Under the pieces are notes generated by a model. The model saw only the letters and a list, made by a program, of their open reading frames with translations. It made no database searches and had not been told where the DNA came from. Positions 43,500 to 54,917 of a DNA stretch of 64,000 nt are shown piece by piece (the stretch's first letter is position 1; every line of letters starts with the position of its first letter). The translations under genes and the position numbers were made by a program. The DNA is from Annona cherimola (taxonomy: Eukaryota > Streptophyta > Magnoliopsida > Magnoliales > Annonaceae): assembly GCA_030490835.1 (NCBI GenBank), contig CM059975.1, forward strand, positions 32,210,133 through 32,274,132, in the 5' to 3' direction.

Positions 43500-45185
43500 A
43501 TATCTTAGTTTTTCTGTTATTATTTCAATGCTAATAATTTTCACATCTTTTTATAATTGCTCAGTCTGTCTCATTTTTATTTTCCTTACTCTTAATGAGT
43601 ATTCCTATCTGATTACGCATTTTCTATAGGATTAGGCTTTCAATTTTATGATTTCAATCAATTTTTTAAATTTTGTTTTGCATTTTACATTTCAGTATTC
43701 AGTGTTGAAGGCAACATTTGTCAATATTGAATCGGTTGACGAGCCAATCAAGAGATTGGTTCTTGTACAACTGGTCCAACCGTTTACGAAAATCAGATTA
43801 AATCATTATGTTAACAATTTGTAGTCTTATATAAAATACAATAATTTACAATTTTTTATAAAATGTATATTCATTAGAAAAAGCAGAGTAAAAGTTGAAA
43901 ATATAAAATATAAGATATATATCAAATATTTTTTTGATGGTGGTAGATATCAACTATTAGAAAAGTCAAAAGCAATGCAGCGACAATAAATGTGTTAGAC
44001 TAATGGAAAATTTGGATTTACCTTCGCAAGGGATGTCTGGTAATGTTGCCGTATGGGATTCCACGAGATTTCTTGGGATGCACATTTTCCTGCCAATGAT
44101 TTAATAACTCAATAATTCTATTTTTCTAACTTATTCCTGTACTCTAATCATTTTTTTTCCCAACTTTAGTAATATCATTTCGTATTAATATGCAATTATC
44201 AAAATATTCTCTTTCTACTTCTTACTCAATCCCAAAATTTGACCAAAATTTACATTATCAAACGTCTCCTCATTTCTCTCATCTTTCAATTTGTTTGCAC
44301 AGCCTTTTTTCTCCCTCTTTTCAGTCTTTTAAAGTCAACACAACTGTTTCTTCTCTCTTTTTATTTTTCGTTTCGCCTATCGTTTTCTCCAACTTACAGA
44401 GACTTCCTCTTCGAGCAACGGGTTTTTAGATGAAGCGGGTGAATATTTTCCAAAGAGTTGCAGGAATAAAGATGACAGTTTTTAGATGAATAAAGATGAC
44501 AGTTTTTTAAGACTCGGTTTAACGGGCCGATCTGAACTTTTCCACGGGTTAAATAATCTCAATTGAAAACCGGGGTGGATCAATCCGACAGGCCTATCCA
44601 ATCTGGCTTTCCCACATCAGTGAAGGAGCACCAAAGAAATTCAAGTTCAGTAATTCTGTGGTCAGCTTTATTTATTGAGAATGTGTGAATTGTTGGGTGG
44701 CCAGAACATGCAAGTGATTCAATACACACCCAGGTGCATTAAAATTTTAGTGTCCTTTGATGAAAAATTTATTAAATTTTTTAATTTTTTTAATACAATT
44801 GTTAATTTAGGTATTTTTGACACATGTATTAAGTTTCAGCATTTTTGGATATGTATATATATTTTTCTTTGATTTTTTAAAAATGAGAGGGTTTTAGTTA
44901 TTTTTAAATGTCTAAAATACTCCTATTTTTACAAACAAAAAAACGCATATCTCCAAAGAAGTAAAAGTTAATAAATATGTAAAATATACATAGATTAACA
45001 GTTTTTTTTAAAAAAGTTATCGAAAAAATTTTAAATGAAAATTTCACCTAAGTATACTAAAATAATACATCTGCATGCATTTTTTCTAATGGGTACCCAT
45101 ATATATTACATTATTTCAACTTGTATTACAATTAGGCTCCGAAACATTCTTACAAGTTTGTAACAATAACTCTAACAAATTTTCC
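43500..45185. other. Intergenic DNA, no gene recognised
   Basis: AT-rich sequence. An imperfect 23-bp duplication (AAGATGACAGTTTTTAGATG region) is at 44455-44510. Short frames at 44190-44433 are T/C-rich and unlikely to code. Confidence 0.5.
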
Positions 45186-45350
45186 TAAATAGCCTAACCA
45201 GTGGACGCTCTCACAGAAACATAGAGAGAATAACACCACCACTAATATTCATGTGCAAATGCTCCTCTCAAGTTTTGAACCATAGACGCCCAACTGAAGG
45301 GGTGAGTCCATGTACCACTGAGGCTTTCAGTGGCTACATGTGCATGCATT
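45185..45350 (-). mobile_element. tRNA-derived SINE-like sequence
   Basis: On the minus strand CCTCAGTGGTACATGG resembles a polymerase III box A and GGTTCAAAACT, about 35 bases on, a box B, in the spacing of tRNA-derived SINEs. A full tRNA cloverleaf is not formed, so this is not a tRNA gene. The 3' end and target duplication could not be fixed. Confidence 0.45.
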
Positions 45351-47449
45351 GAATCACTTCCGGTGAGAACAGGGATTATAACTTATTTGAAAATGGATTT
45401 AGAAGTACTTCTTTGGGTCAACTTTACTTGTTGAGCACGTTTGTATTAAAAACCATGTTTAGTGATGTCAAGTGATGTATCCATTGGGGTCTAGGGCATT
45501 AAATCTAGGAGTACAACTTGGGTTCATGAAATTCGAATTGTTCTTAACTGTAATCTTAACCTTATTTATAAAATATTAACTCTAATTATAACTTTAACTC
45601 TATTTGTAAAATCTAAATCCTGATCTTATTTATAAAAATCAGTTTCGGATTGAGTTTCGGGTTGAAATTTATATTGATGAATTTACATTTTAATTAAAAG
45701 TGATAACTTTAGAAGTTTAAAATTATTATATATAATAACAAATCACGTAAGTAAATATAATAATATATAGTAAAATTATAGACTTTTAAAAAATATAGCA
45801 ATATAAAGAATATTTCTAGAAAAAATTTAACATAAAAAAATATAAATGAAGAGCATTAATGGATGTAAAGATAAATTACAGAAATAAAATATAAATATAA
45901 ATTTAAATAATATACTTTATTTATAATATAATTACAATATGCCAAGTACGTATTTAAATATAAATATAAATAACATAAAATATACAAAATATAAAGAAAT
46001 ATTATTTAAACATTATGTATATATATATTTTATAGTAAATAACAAATGGGAAATCGTGCTCGAGTTCTTCGGGTTTGAATTTACTTGAACCATAACCAAA
46101 TCAATTTTTACAAATCAAGTTCCTTGGTCTTGGACTATAAAGATGCAAGTTCCAACACCGTTGAAAAAAAAGTTTGGTGGGCCTTGCACTCCTAGTTAAA
46201 CCAATCAATGATCCGTAAATAAGTGCAAACAATGAATTTGCAAAAATTTTAGTTCTTCTTTTTTTCATGTTGACGAGAAGAAAACTAGAAAACTAGAAAA
46301 CTAGAAAACTAGATTCAAAAGAAATATCAATCCAATCTATTAGGAATGATACTAGATTCCTTAAAATAAAGATCAAACTAATCTATTATGAATGTAACTA
46401 ATGCAAATATAATTTTTTTATTACATTGAAGATCTATGCTTTTGCCAGCATTCGAAGTTGAAATTAATATTTATGTACTCCACATGTCATATTATTGCAC
46501 TATATGTGCTAGTTGACGAATGCAAATACAATTTAGATGCAAAAAAAAAAAAAAAAAACACTAAAAAGTAGATAATTATAAAATTCTAACAAAATTGGAG
46601 AGTGATCTTGTTAGACTGGCTTAAAATAAATTTATTTTTAGTCTAGTCTAATACAACTATTACTTTTTAATTTTTTATTTTCATGAAAGTGTTCTTCAGG
46701 ATGTATTTAACTCGTATACCAAATTTTATATTTTTTGGATGTACGATTTTAATTTTTTAAAAAATGTCATTATGAGAGATATTTAAGTCATCTTAATCCC
46801 CTAAAACGATGATTTTTGAAAATAAAAACAGATATAAATATCCAAATTTGTAAAATTTGGTGTATAGTTAAATAAATTTTGAAAAACAGTTTCAACAAAA
46901 AATAATAGGTGAATCGGGCCAGACTAAAATAACCTCATCGGCTAGCCCAAGAAGACAAACTTAAAGATAAAATAATAAAGATGATAAAAATAAAAAAGGT
47001 AGAAATAAATATGTAAATAAAATTATTTAAAATTACTTTAAAAATTAGATAAAATAAAAGTCTATAATTTTTCAAAGAATTCATGTTTCCATTGTTAATA
47101 TTAAAAGGACGAATTTCAGGTATAACCATAATTTTGCTCTTAATGCTACTTACAACCACAAACTTTCAAAAATTCTAAATATATCTATTATTTTACCTAA
47201 AATTTCAATCATACCAATGCCGTTAGGGATTTACGAAAGGGGCTATTAGCACCCTATGAAATGAAAAATATGCTTAGCATTAATATAACTTTATTGGTTT
47301 ACTCAAGGCTAAAAATTCACGTTCAAATAATTTATAATTGTCTAACCGTAAAAGTACTAAACATTTATTATGTAATTTATAAATATACTTACATAGTTTG
47401 ACCATAATTGCATACGAGCTTCATTCTATGTAACCAAATATATAGAAGC
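45351..47449. other. Intergenic DNA, AT-rich, no gene recognised
   Basis: It contains a short tandem (AAACTAGA four times at 46281-46313), an A-run (46542-46558) and a fragment of the long-arm element of 24355-24820 at about 47110-47240. The only frames are short and A/T-driven. Confidence 0.5.
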
Positions 47450-47915
47450 AATTTTGTATAACCTCCTCAATTTTTAATAGGCGGATGACTGATGAAAAAT
47501 CTAATTTCTTTATTGTATTTAATATTATTTGTTTAGTTACAAACTATGTTTCATCTAAATCAAATATCTGCATGGGCTATATTTGCTGAAAAATAAATAT
47601 GTTCATGAATAAATTAAGAAAAATGCTTAGATCCATTCCCATATATATTACAATATAATAATACTTTATAGAACATTTATTCATGTAGTAGTGATATTTT
47701 AGATTGTTTTGATGTTAAATATACTACTTTAAAATGGTTTTTTGGTATTAAATTATTTTGTTATGTTGATTTTATACATTTACAAATGGGCCCACATACA
47801 ATGATATTAAACAATGAAAGAGTTTTTATGATAATATAAATAATGCCAAACACAAAGTAGAGTCAATTTTCCACAAAGAGAGTTGCATAGAAAAATTATT
47901 TCATAGAAGCAAGCA
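47450..47915. repeat. Foldback-family variant copy
   Basis: It opens with a diverged AGAAGCAATTTTGTATAACC, carries TGATGAAAAATCTAATTTC, AAATGCTTAGATCCATTC and AATACTTTATAGAACATTT, and closes with TTTCATAGAAGCAAGC. The centre includes GGGCCCACATACAATGATAT as in the 17835-18215 and 60122-60360 pieces. Confidence 0.65.
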
Positions 47916-47921
47916 CAATTA

Positions 47922-48280
47922 TATATATATATACAAAAATATTCAGGTGCAACAATGCTGAAATGGGCCCCACATGATCATCAAATCATAACTTCTCCAC
48001 TAATTGTATTTAGAATAATATATTCTATTACCATAATAATTTTCATCCTAATCAGATATGTATATGGGCCCTATATGAAAATAGTACAAATTCAACGTAA
48101 TAAAATAGTTTGATGTAAATAACAACTTTAAAATGATTTTTTCAACATATAAACCATTTGCTATAAAATTTGTATATGGATAAGTGATTGTATAAAGTTT
48201 CATTGCATTCTAACATGGGTGGGACTCATTTTTGATCAAATGTACCGCTGTTCCGGTGCAGTTGTGCTGCACCAGAACAA
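47922..48280 (+). mobile_element. TA-flanked inverted-repeat MITE, array copy 1
   Basis: The copy follows a TATATATATA tract, begins TATTCAGGTGCAACAATGC and ends with CCGGTGCAGTTGTGCTGCAC. A compound (CT)n(CA)n(TA)n microsatellite follows directly. Confidence 0.75.
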
Positions 48281-48341
<61 letters not shown>

Positions 48342-48364
48342 TGAGATCGAGAGAGAGAGAGAGA
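48281..48364. repeat. Compound microsatellite (CT)10(CA)15(TA)5 ... (GA)n
   Basis: CT at 48281-48300, CA at 48301-48330, TA at 48331-48341, then GA at about 48350-48364. It fills exactly the gap between two array copies. Confidence 0.95.
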
Positions 48365-48365
48365 A

Positions 48366-48745
48366 ATAATCAGGCGCAACTCCACTGCACTACAATTACG
48401 ATGCAGTTATCTCAAAATGGACCCCATATGATCATAAAATTATAATATACTCTACCCATTATATTTAGAATTATGTATTCTATTAGCATACCAATTTTCA
48501 TCCCAATTAGATATGCGTATGGACTCCATCTGAAAATGGTACAAATTCAACATAATAAAATATTTTAATGTAAATAACAACTTTTTAAAATTATTTTTTC
48601 AACATGTAAATCATTTGCTATAAAATTTATATATGATAAATGATTGTATAAAGTATCAATATATTTAAGTACATGTAGGGCTCATTTTGGGCTAAATGTA
48701 CCATTAATTATGGTACAACTTTACTGCACAGGAGAGGTTCTCATA
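48366..48745 (+). mobile_element. TA-flanked inverted-repeat MITE, array copy 2
   Basis: It begins ATCAGGCGCAACTCCACTGC and ends with ATTATGGTACAACTTTACTG, then CACAGG and a TATATATA tract. The middle contains TTAGAATTATGTATTCTATT and the TGGTACAAATTCAACATAAT block. Confidence 0.78.
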
Positions 48746-48759
48746 TATATATATATAAT

Positions 48760-49138
48760 ATTCAGGTACAACTTCACTGTACTACAATTACAGTGCAGCT
48801 ACCTCAAAATGGGCCCTACATGATTATAAAATTATAATCTACTCTACCCATCATATTTAGGATTATGTATTATATTACCATACCAATTTTCATCCTAATT
48901 AGATATGTGTATAGACCCCATCTGAAAATGGTACAAATTCAATTTAATAAAATAGTTTGATGTAAATAATAACTTTAAAGATATTTTTTCAACATGTAAA
49001 CCATTTGCTATAAAATTTATATATGGATAAATAATTGTACAAACTATCAATACATTTAAATACATGTAGGATGCATTTTGGGCCAAATACACCGTTAATT
49101 ATGGTGTAGTTTCACTGCACAGGAAAGGTTCTTGTGTG
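48760..49138 (+). mobile_element. TA-flanked inverted-repeat MITE, array copy 3
   Basis: It runs from ATTCAGGTACAACTTCACTG to GGTGTAGTTTCACTGCACAG, between TATATATA tracts (48745-48759 and 49139-49151). Confidence 0.78.
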
Positions 49139-49151
49139 TGTATATATATAA

Positions 49152-49508
49152 GAAATATTTAAGTGCAGCTTCACTACACTACAATTACAGTATAGTTATC
49201 TCAAAATGAGCCCCATATGATAAGAAAATTATAATATACTTCACCAATTGTATTTAGAATTATGTATTCTATTACCATACCAATTTTCATCCCAATTGGA
49301 TATGTGTATGGACTTCATTTGAAAATGATATTAATTCAACATAATAAAATAATTTAATATAAATAACAACTTTAAATTTGCTTTTTCAACATGCAAATCA
49401 TTTGCTTTAAAATTTATATATAGATAAATGATTGTATAAAGTATTAATGCATTTAAGTACATGTGGGTCTCATTTTGGGTCAAATGCATTGTTAATTATG
49501 GTGATGTT
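49152..49508 (+). mobile_element. TA-flanked inverted-repeat MITE, array copy 4
   Basis: It runs from ATTTAAGTGCAGCTTCACTA to ATTATGGTGATG, where the 3' terminus is shortened, between TATATA tracts. Confidence 0.75.
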
Positions 49509-49520
49509 CTTATATATATA

Positions 49521-49900
49521 TGAGAAATATTCAAGTGCAACTTCATTGCACCACAATTACGGTGCAGTTATCTCAAAATGGGCTCCATATGATCATAAAA
49601 TTATAATATACTTCACCCATTGTATTTAGAATTATGTATTCCAGTATTATACTAATTTTCATCCCAATTGGGTATGTGTATGGACTCGATTTAAAAATGG
49701 TACAAATTTAACTTAATAAAATAGTTTAATATAAATAACAATTTTAAATTTGCATTTTCAACTTGCAAATCATTTGCTCTAAAATTTATATATGGATAAA
49801 TGATTGTATAAAGTATCAATATATTTAAGTAAATGTAGAGCCCATTTTGGGCCAAATGCACCGTTAATTATGGTGCAGTTTCACTGCACAGGAAAGGTTT
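49521..49900 (+). mobile_element. TA-flanked inverted-repeat MITE, array copy 5 (clearest termini)
   Basis: The left terminus, GTGCAACTTCATTGCACC with ACGGTGCAG and then CTCAAAATGGGCTCC, is mirrored at the right (AGCCCATTTTGGGC, TGCACCGTTAATTATGGTGC, TTTCACTGCACAGG), about 50 bp of imperfect inverted repeat. TATATATA lies on both sides. No protein is encoded. Confidence 0.8.
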
Positions 49901-49927
49901 ATATATATATATACACACACACACACA

Positions 49928-50424
49928 TAGTCCCGCTTCTATTGAACTTTTTTCTATGTACCTTCCTCCGTTTTTAAAATCTCGATGGTTGATGAAAAAT
50001 CTACTTCATTTATTGTATCAAGCATCATTTATAGTATCTTGGAAACCCTTTAATATTTTTAATTTCACTGTATATGGGTCCCATCTATAAATGTGTAAAA
50101 TCAATATAATAAAATAGTTCGATACTAAAATATCAATTTTAAAGTAGTTTTTCAATATCTAAACTATTTAAATATCATTACTACGTGGATAAATGATTCT
50201 ATAAAGTATTATTTCATTCTAATATATGTGTGAATGGATCTAAGTATTTTTTATAATTTACACATGAATATATATAATTTTGAGCAAATGCGGCCCATGC
50301 ACATACTTAATTTGGATGAAATTTGGTCTTCAAGATAAATAAGTGATGTCAAATACAATGAATGAATTGAATTTTGAATTAATCATCAATATTTTAAAAT
50401 ATAAAAGGGTTACAGGAGACCGCT
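49928..50424. repeat. Foldback element, array copy A1
   Basis: It begins CGCTTCTATTGAACTTTTTT and ends at ACAGGAGACCGCTTCTATG, with TGATGAAAAATCTACTTC near one end and ATGAATTGAATTTTGAATTA near the other as inverted partners. It is more diverged than the next copies. Confidence 0.65.
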
Positions 50425-50955
50425 TCTATGTAACCAGAAGAAAACTATGTAATCCCTTCAAAATCTAATATTTTGATCATTAGTGGAAAATCCAATCCAT
50501 TTATTGTATTTAATATCTAAGAGATTAAGTTTCATCATAATCAAGTATGTTTATAGGCCACATTCGTTCAAATATGTTTATGGGCCACATTTTTTCAAAT
50601 ATGTATATATATTTATGTGTAAATTATGAGAAATGCTTAGATCTATTTACACATGTATTGTAATATAATAATACTTTATAGAATCATTTATTCACCTAAA
50701 AATGATATTTTAGACGCTTTAGATGTTAAAAATACTACTTTAAAAATCGATATTTTAACATTTTTTATAATTTACGCGTGAATATATATATATTTTAACA
50801 TATGTGACCTAAAAACATACTTGATTGGGATGAAACTTGATCCCATAGATAAATGAATGATGTTAAATAGAATGAATAGATTTGATTTTCTATAAAGGAT
50901 CAAAATTTTAAATTTTAAAGGGATTACATGGTTCATCTTCTATATAACCCAGTTA
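50424..50955. repeat. Foldback element, array copy A2
   Basis: Left arm CCCTTCAAAATCTAATATTT with GTATGTTTATAGGCCACATT; the right arm mirrors it (GGGATTACATGG, TTTTAAATTTTAAAGGG). A 65-bp internal duplication in the left arm repeats TTTATGGGCCACATTTTTTC. Confidence 0.75.
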
Positions 50956-50991
50956 AAAAGAAGAGGAGCCTATATGTATGTATATATATAT

Positions 50992-51515
50992 ATCTGCTTC
51001 TATGTGACCGGGTTACATAGAATCGGACCTTTGTAACTCCTTCAAAATCTAAGATTTTGACCCTTGATGAAAAATTTAATAAATTTATTATATTTAATAA
51101 TATTTGTTTATCTAGGAGACTAAGTTTTATCTCAATCAAGTATGTTTATGGGCCACATTTGTTCAAATATATATATATATATTCATGTGTAAATCATGAA
51201 AAATACTTAGATCTATATATACATATGTTAGAATATAATAATACTTTGTAGAATCATTTATTCACATAGAAATGATATTTTGAATGGTTTAGATGTTGAA
51301 AATACTACTTTAAATTTGATATTTTTGCATTTTTCATAATTTACACATGAATATATACATTTTCTAACAAATGTGGCCCATAAATATACATGATTGGGAT
51401 AAAACTTGATCTCATAAATAAACAAATGATACTAAATACAATGAATGGATTATATTGTCCATCAATGATCAAAATCTTAGATTTTGAAAAGGTTACATGG
51501 AGCTATCTAATCCGC
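50992..51515. repeat. Foldback element, array copy A3 (clearest arms)
   Basis: Arms of about 190 bp: the left contains CTCCTTCAAAATCTAAGATT and GTATGTTTATGGGCCACATT, the right contains AAATGTGGCCCATAAATATA and ATCTTAGATTTTGAAAAGG. The unique centre is about 130 bp. The tip forms the small hairpin TTCTATGTGACC...GGTTACATAGAA. Confidence 0.8.
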
Positions 51516-52015
51516 TTCATGTAACCCCTTCAAAATCTAAAATTTTGATTTTTGATGGACAATCTAATCCATTTATTGTATTTAATATCATTTTTTTATC
51601 TAAGGGATCAAATTTCATCCTAATCAAGTATGTTTGTGGGCCACATTTGTTAGAAAATGTATATATTCATGTATAAATTATGAAAAATGCTAAAATATCA
51701 ATTTTAAAGTAGTATTTTCGATATCTAAACCATTCAAAATATCATTTCTGTGTGAATAAATGAATCTGTAAAGTAGTATTATATTCTAATACATGTCTAA
51801 ACAGATCTAAGCATTTTTCATAATTTATACATGAATATATATATTTTTGAACAAATGTAGCCTGTAAATATACTTGATTGGGATGAAACTTGGTTTTCTA
51901 GATAAATAGATGACGTTAAATCAATGAATAGATTAGATTTTTCATTAAGGACCAAAATCTTAGATTTTGAAGGGGTTACAACGGTTCGCTTCTATGTAAC
52001 CTAGTTACATAGAAT
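51512..52015. repeat. Foldback element, array copy A4
   Basis: Left arm starts CGCTTCATGTAACCCCTTC; right arm ends CGCTTCTATGTAACC, then AGTTACATAGAATCG. It shares its left tip with copy A3, so the two are nearly fused. Confidence 0.78.
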
Positions 52016-52039
52016 CGAGACCGATATATATATATGTAT

Positions 52040-52275
52040 ATAATATTTTTATACATGAATATATACATTTTTAATAGTTTATATATGAATATATATATTT
52101 TCTAACAAATGTGGCCCAAAAACATATTTGATTGGGATGAAACTGGATCTCCTAGATAAACTAATAATGTTAAATACAATGAATGTATTAGATTTTCTAT
52201 CAAAGATCAAAACTTTAAATTTTGAGAGGGTTACATGAGTTTGCTTCTATTTAACTTGGTAACATAGAAGCGGAA
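52040..52275. repeat. Foldback element, right arm only (A5)
   Basis: It matches the right half of the family (TTCTAACAAATGTGGCCC, GATTGGGATGAAACTGGATC, AGGGTTACATGAGTTTGCTT) and ends GGTAACATAGAAGCGG before a TATATATA tract. Confidence 0.7.
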
Positions 52276-52299
52276 CCCATATATATATATATAAGGGCT

Positions 52300-52635
52300 G
52301 TTGATGCTGCACCGGAACAGCGGTGTAGTTGCCCAAAAAATGGGCCCCACATATATTAAAATATAATGAAACTTTATACAATCATTTATCCATATATAAA
52401 TCATACTTTAGATGCTTTAAATGTTGAGAAAACAACTTTAAAGTTGTTATTTATATGAAACTATTTTATTATGTTGAATTTATACTATTTTCAGATGGGG
52501 TCCATATACATATCCGATTGGGATGAAAATTGATATGGTAATAGAATACATTATTCTAAATACAATGAGTGGAATAGATTATAATTTGATCATCATGTGG
52601 GGCCCATTTCAGCGCCGCTGCGCCTGAATATATCT
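52300..52635 (-). mobile_element. TA-flanked inverted-repeat MITE, array copy 6
   Basis: It starts GCTGCACCGGAACAGCGGTG and ends CATTTCAGCGCCGCTGCGCC, inverted relative to copies 1-5, and closest to copy 1 and copy 8 (the GTTCCGG variant). Confidence 0.78.
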
Positions 52636-52649
52636 TTATGTATATATGA

Positions 52650-53025
52650 GAACCTATCCTGTGTAGTGAAGCTGCATAATAATTAACAGTGTACTTGACG
52701 CAAAATGGGCCCCGGATGTAATTAAATATATTAATACTTTATACAATTATTTATTCATATATAAATTTTATAGCAAATGGTTTACATGTTGAAAAAATAG
52801 CTTTAAAGTTATTATTTATATTAAACTATTTTATTACGTCGAATTTGTACAATTTTCAGATGGAGTCCATACCATATCCAATTAGGATGAAAATTGGTAT
52901 GATAATAGAATACATAATTCTAAATGCAATGGGTAGAGTAGATTATAATTTTATAATCATATGAGGCCCATTTGAGATAACTGTCTCATAATTGTGGTAC
53001 AGTGAAGCTGCATTTTGATATTTTT
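52650..53025 (-). mobile_element. TA-flanked inverted-repeat MITE, array copy 7
   Basis: It runs from CCTATCCTGTGTAGTGAAGC to TTGTGGTACAGTGAAGCTGC, with the reverse body (TTGAAAAAATAGC, TCGAATTTGTAC). Confidence 0.78.
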
Positions 53026-53044
53026 TTCTCTCCCTATATATATA

Positions 53045-53378
53045 GAAATATTCAGGTGTGGCACACATGATCATAAGATTATAATCTATTCCACCCATTG
53101 TATTTAGAATCATGTATTCTATTATGATACTAATTTTCATCCTAATCTGATATGTATATGGACCCCATATGAAAATAATACAAATTCAACGTAATAAAAT
53201 AGTTTGATGTAAATAACAACTTTAAAGTGATTTTTTCAACATTTAACCTATTTGCTATAAAATTTATACATAGATAAATGATTGTATAAAGTTTCATTGC
53301 ATTATAATATGTGTAGAGCCCATTTTTAGGCAAATGTACTGCTGTTCCGGTGCAGTTGTGTTGCACCGAAACAACTCT
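53045..53378 (+). mobile_element. TA-flanked inverted-repeat MITE, array copy 8
   Basis: Plus orientation, beginning ATTCAGGTGTGGCACACATG (5' tip shortened) and ending TGTTCCGGTGCAGTTGTGTTG, then a TATATATA tract. Confidence 0.78.
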
Positions 53379-53389
53379 TATATATATAT

Positions 53390-53755
53390 AACCTTTCCTG
53401 TGCAGTGAAGCTACACCATAATTAACAGTGCATTTGGCTCAAAATGGACTCTAAATGTATTGATACTTTATACAACCATTTATCCATATATAAATTTTAT
53501 AGCAAATGATTTATATGTTAAAAAAATAACTTTAAAGTTGTTATTTACATCAAACTATTTTATTATGTTGAATTCATACTATTTTTAGATGAGGTCCATA
53601 CACATATCCAATTGGGACGAAAATTGGTATGGTAATAGAATATATAATTATAAATATAACGGGTGGAGTAGATTATAATTTTATGATCATGTGGGGCGCA
53701 TTTTTAGGTAACTGCACCGTAATTGTGGTGCAGTGAAGCTGTCCCTAAATATTTT
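53390..53755 (-). mobile_element. TA-flanked inverted-repeat MITE, array copy 9
   Basis: It runs from ACCTTTCCTGTGCAGTGAAG to TTGTGGTGCAGTGAAGCTG, minus orientation, between TATATATA tracts. Confidence 0.8.
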
Positions 53756-53769
53756 CCATATATATATAA

Positions 53770-54122
53770 CCTTTCCTGTGCAGTGAAGCTGCACCGTAAT
53801 TAACGGTACATTTGGCCCAAAATGGGCCCTACATATACTTAAATGTATTGATACTTTGTACAATTATTTATTTATATATAAATTTTATAGAAAATTATTT
53901 GCATGTAGAAAAAATAATTTTAAAGTTTTTATTTATATTAAATTATTTTATTTTTAGATGGAATCCATACACATATCTAATTGGGATGAAAATTTGTATG
54001 GTAATAGAATACATAATTCTAAATATAATGGGTGGAGTAGATTATAATTTTATAATCGTATGTGGCTCATTTTGAGATAATTGCATCGTAATTGTGGTGC
54101 GGTGAAGCTACACTTCAATATT
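53770..54122 (-). mobile_element. TA-flanked inverted-repeat MITE, array copy 10
   Basis: It runs from CCTTTCCTGTGCAGTGAAGC to GGTGCGGTGAAGCTACAC, with a shortened centre (a gap after AAATTATTTTATTTTTAGATG). Confidence 0.8.
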
Positions 54123-54144
54123 TCTCATATATATATATATATAT

Positions 54145-54520
54145 GAGAACCATTCACACCCAGACGGATTGCACCGTAATAAGGTGTAGTCCGCTGTAAA
54201 ATGAGCCCCACGCATATCAGAATGTAACGAAAATTTATACAATCATTTTTCCATATAAAAATCATACTTTAGACGGCTTGGATCTTGAAAATATCACTTT
54301 AAACTTGATATTTACATTAAACTATTTTATTAAGTTGATTGTACATCGTTTTAAGATGGGAACCGCACACGTGTTTGATTTGGATAAAAGTTGGTATACT
54401 AATGAAGTGAATAATTCTAAATATAATGGGTGAGGTGGGTTTTCCATTCATGATCATGTGGGGCCGACATTGCATGGACTGCACGGTGCAGTCACATGCA
54501 CTGTAACATTTTCATACATA
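54145..54520 (-). mobile_element. TA-flanked inverted-repeat MITE, diverged copy 11
   Basis: It starts AACCATTCACACCCAGACGG and ends ATGGACTGCACGGTGCAGTC, with the reverse body order preserved (ATTAAACTATTTTATTAAG, TGATCATGTGGGGCC). It is the most divergent copy, close to the 28705 copy. Confidence 0.7.
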
Positions 54521-54917
54521 TATGATCTCGCTTCTATGTAACCAAGTTATATAGAAATGAATCTTTGTAACCCCTTTAAAATCTAAAATTTTGATCCTTA
54601 ATGAAAAATTCAATCTATTCATTATATTTAACATTATTTGTTTATTTAGGAGACCAAGTTTTATTCCAATTAGGTATGTTTATAGGCCACATTTGTTAAA
54701 AAATATACATATATTCATGAGTAAATTATGAAAAACACTTAGATTTATTTAGGGGAATTTGTGCCATACCCCATCTAAGTTTACGTATTAGCATTTTAGA
54801 CCCCGATATTTGTGTATTAGCACATTAGCCCTGATAAGTTTCATCATTTGCATTTTAAACCCTACGCCCTAATGTCATCTGTCACACACCGTCTGGTCGT
54901 GTGCAATGACGAAAATA

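Noticed and set aside
45190..45345. True tRNA gene
   Set aside because: A and B box-like motifs are present but acceptor and anticodon stems do not form.
47922..54520. CRISPR-like or satellite array
   Set aside because: Units are ~370-bp transposon-like elements in both orientations with TA-repeat spacers. A CRISPR array is not expected in plant nuclear DNA, and the unit structure rules it out.
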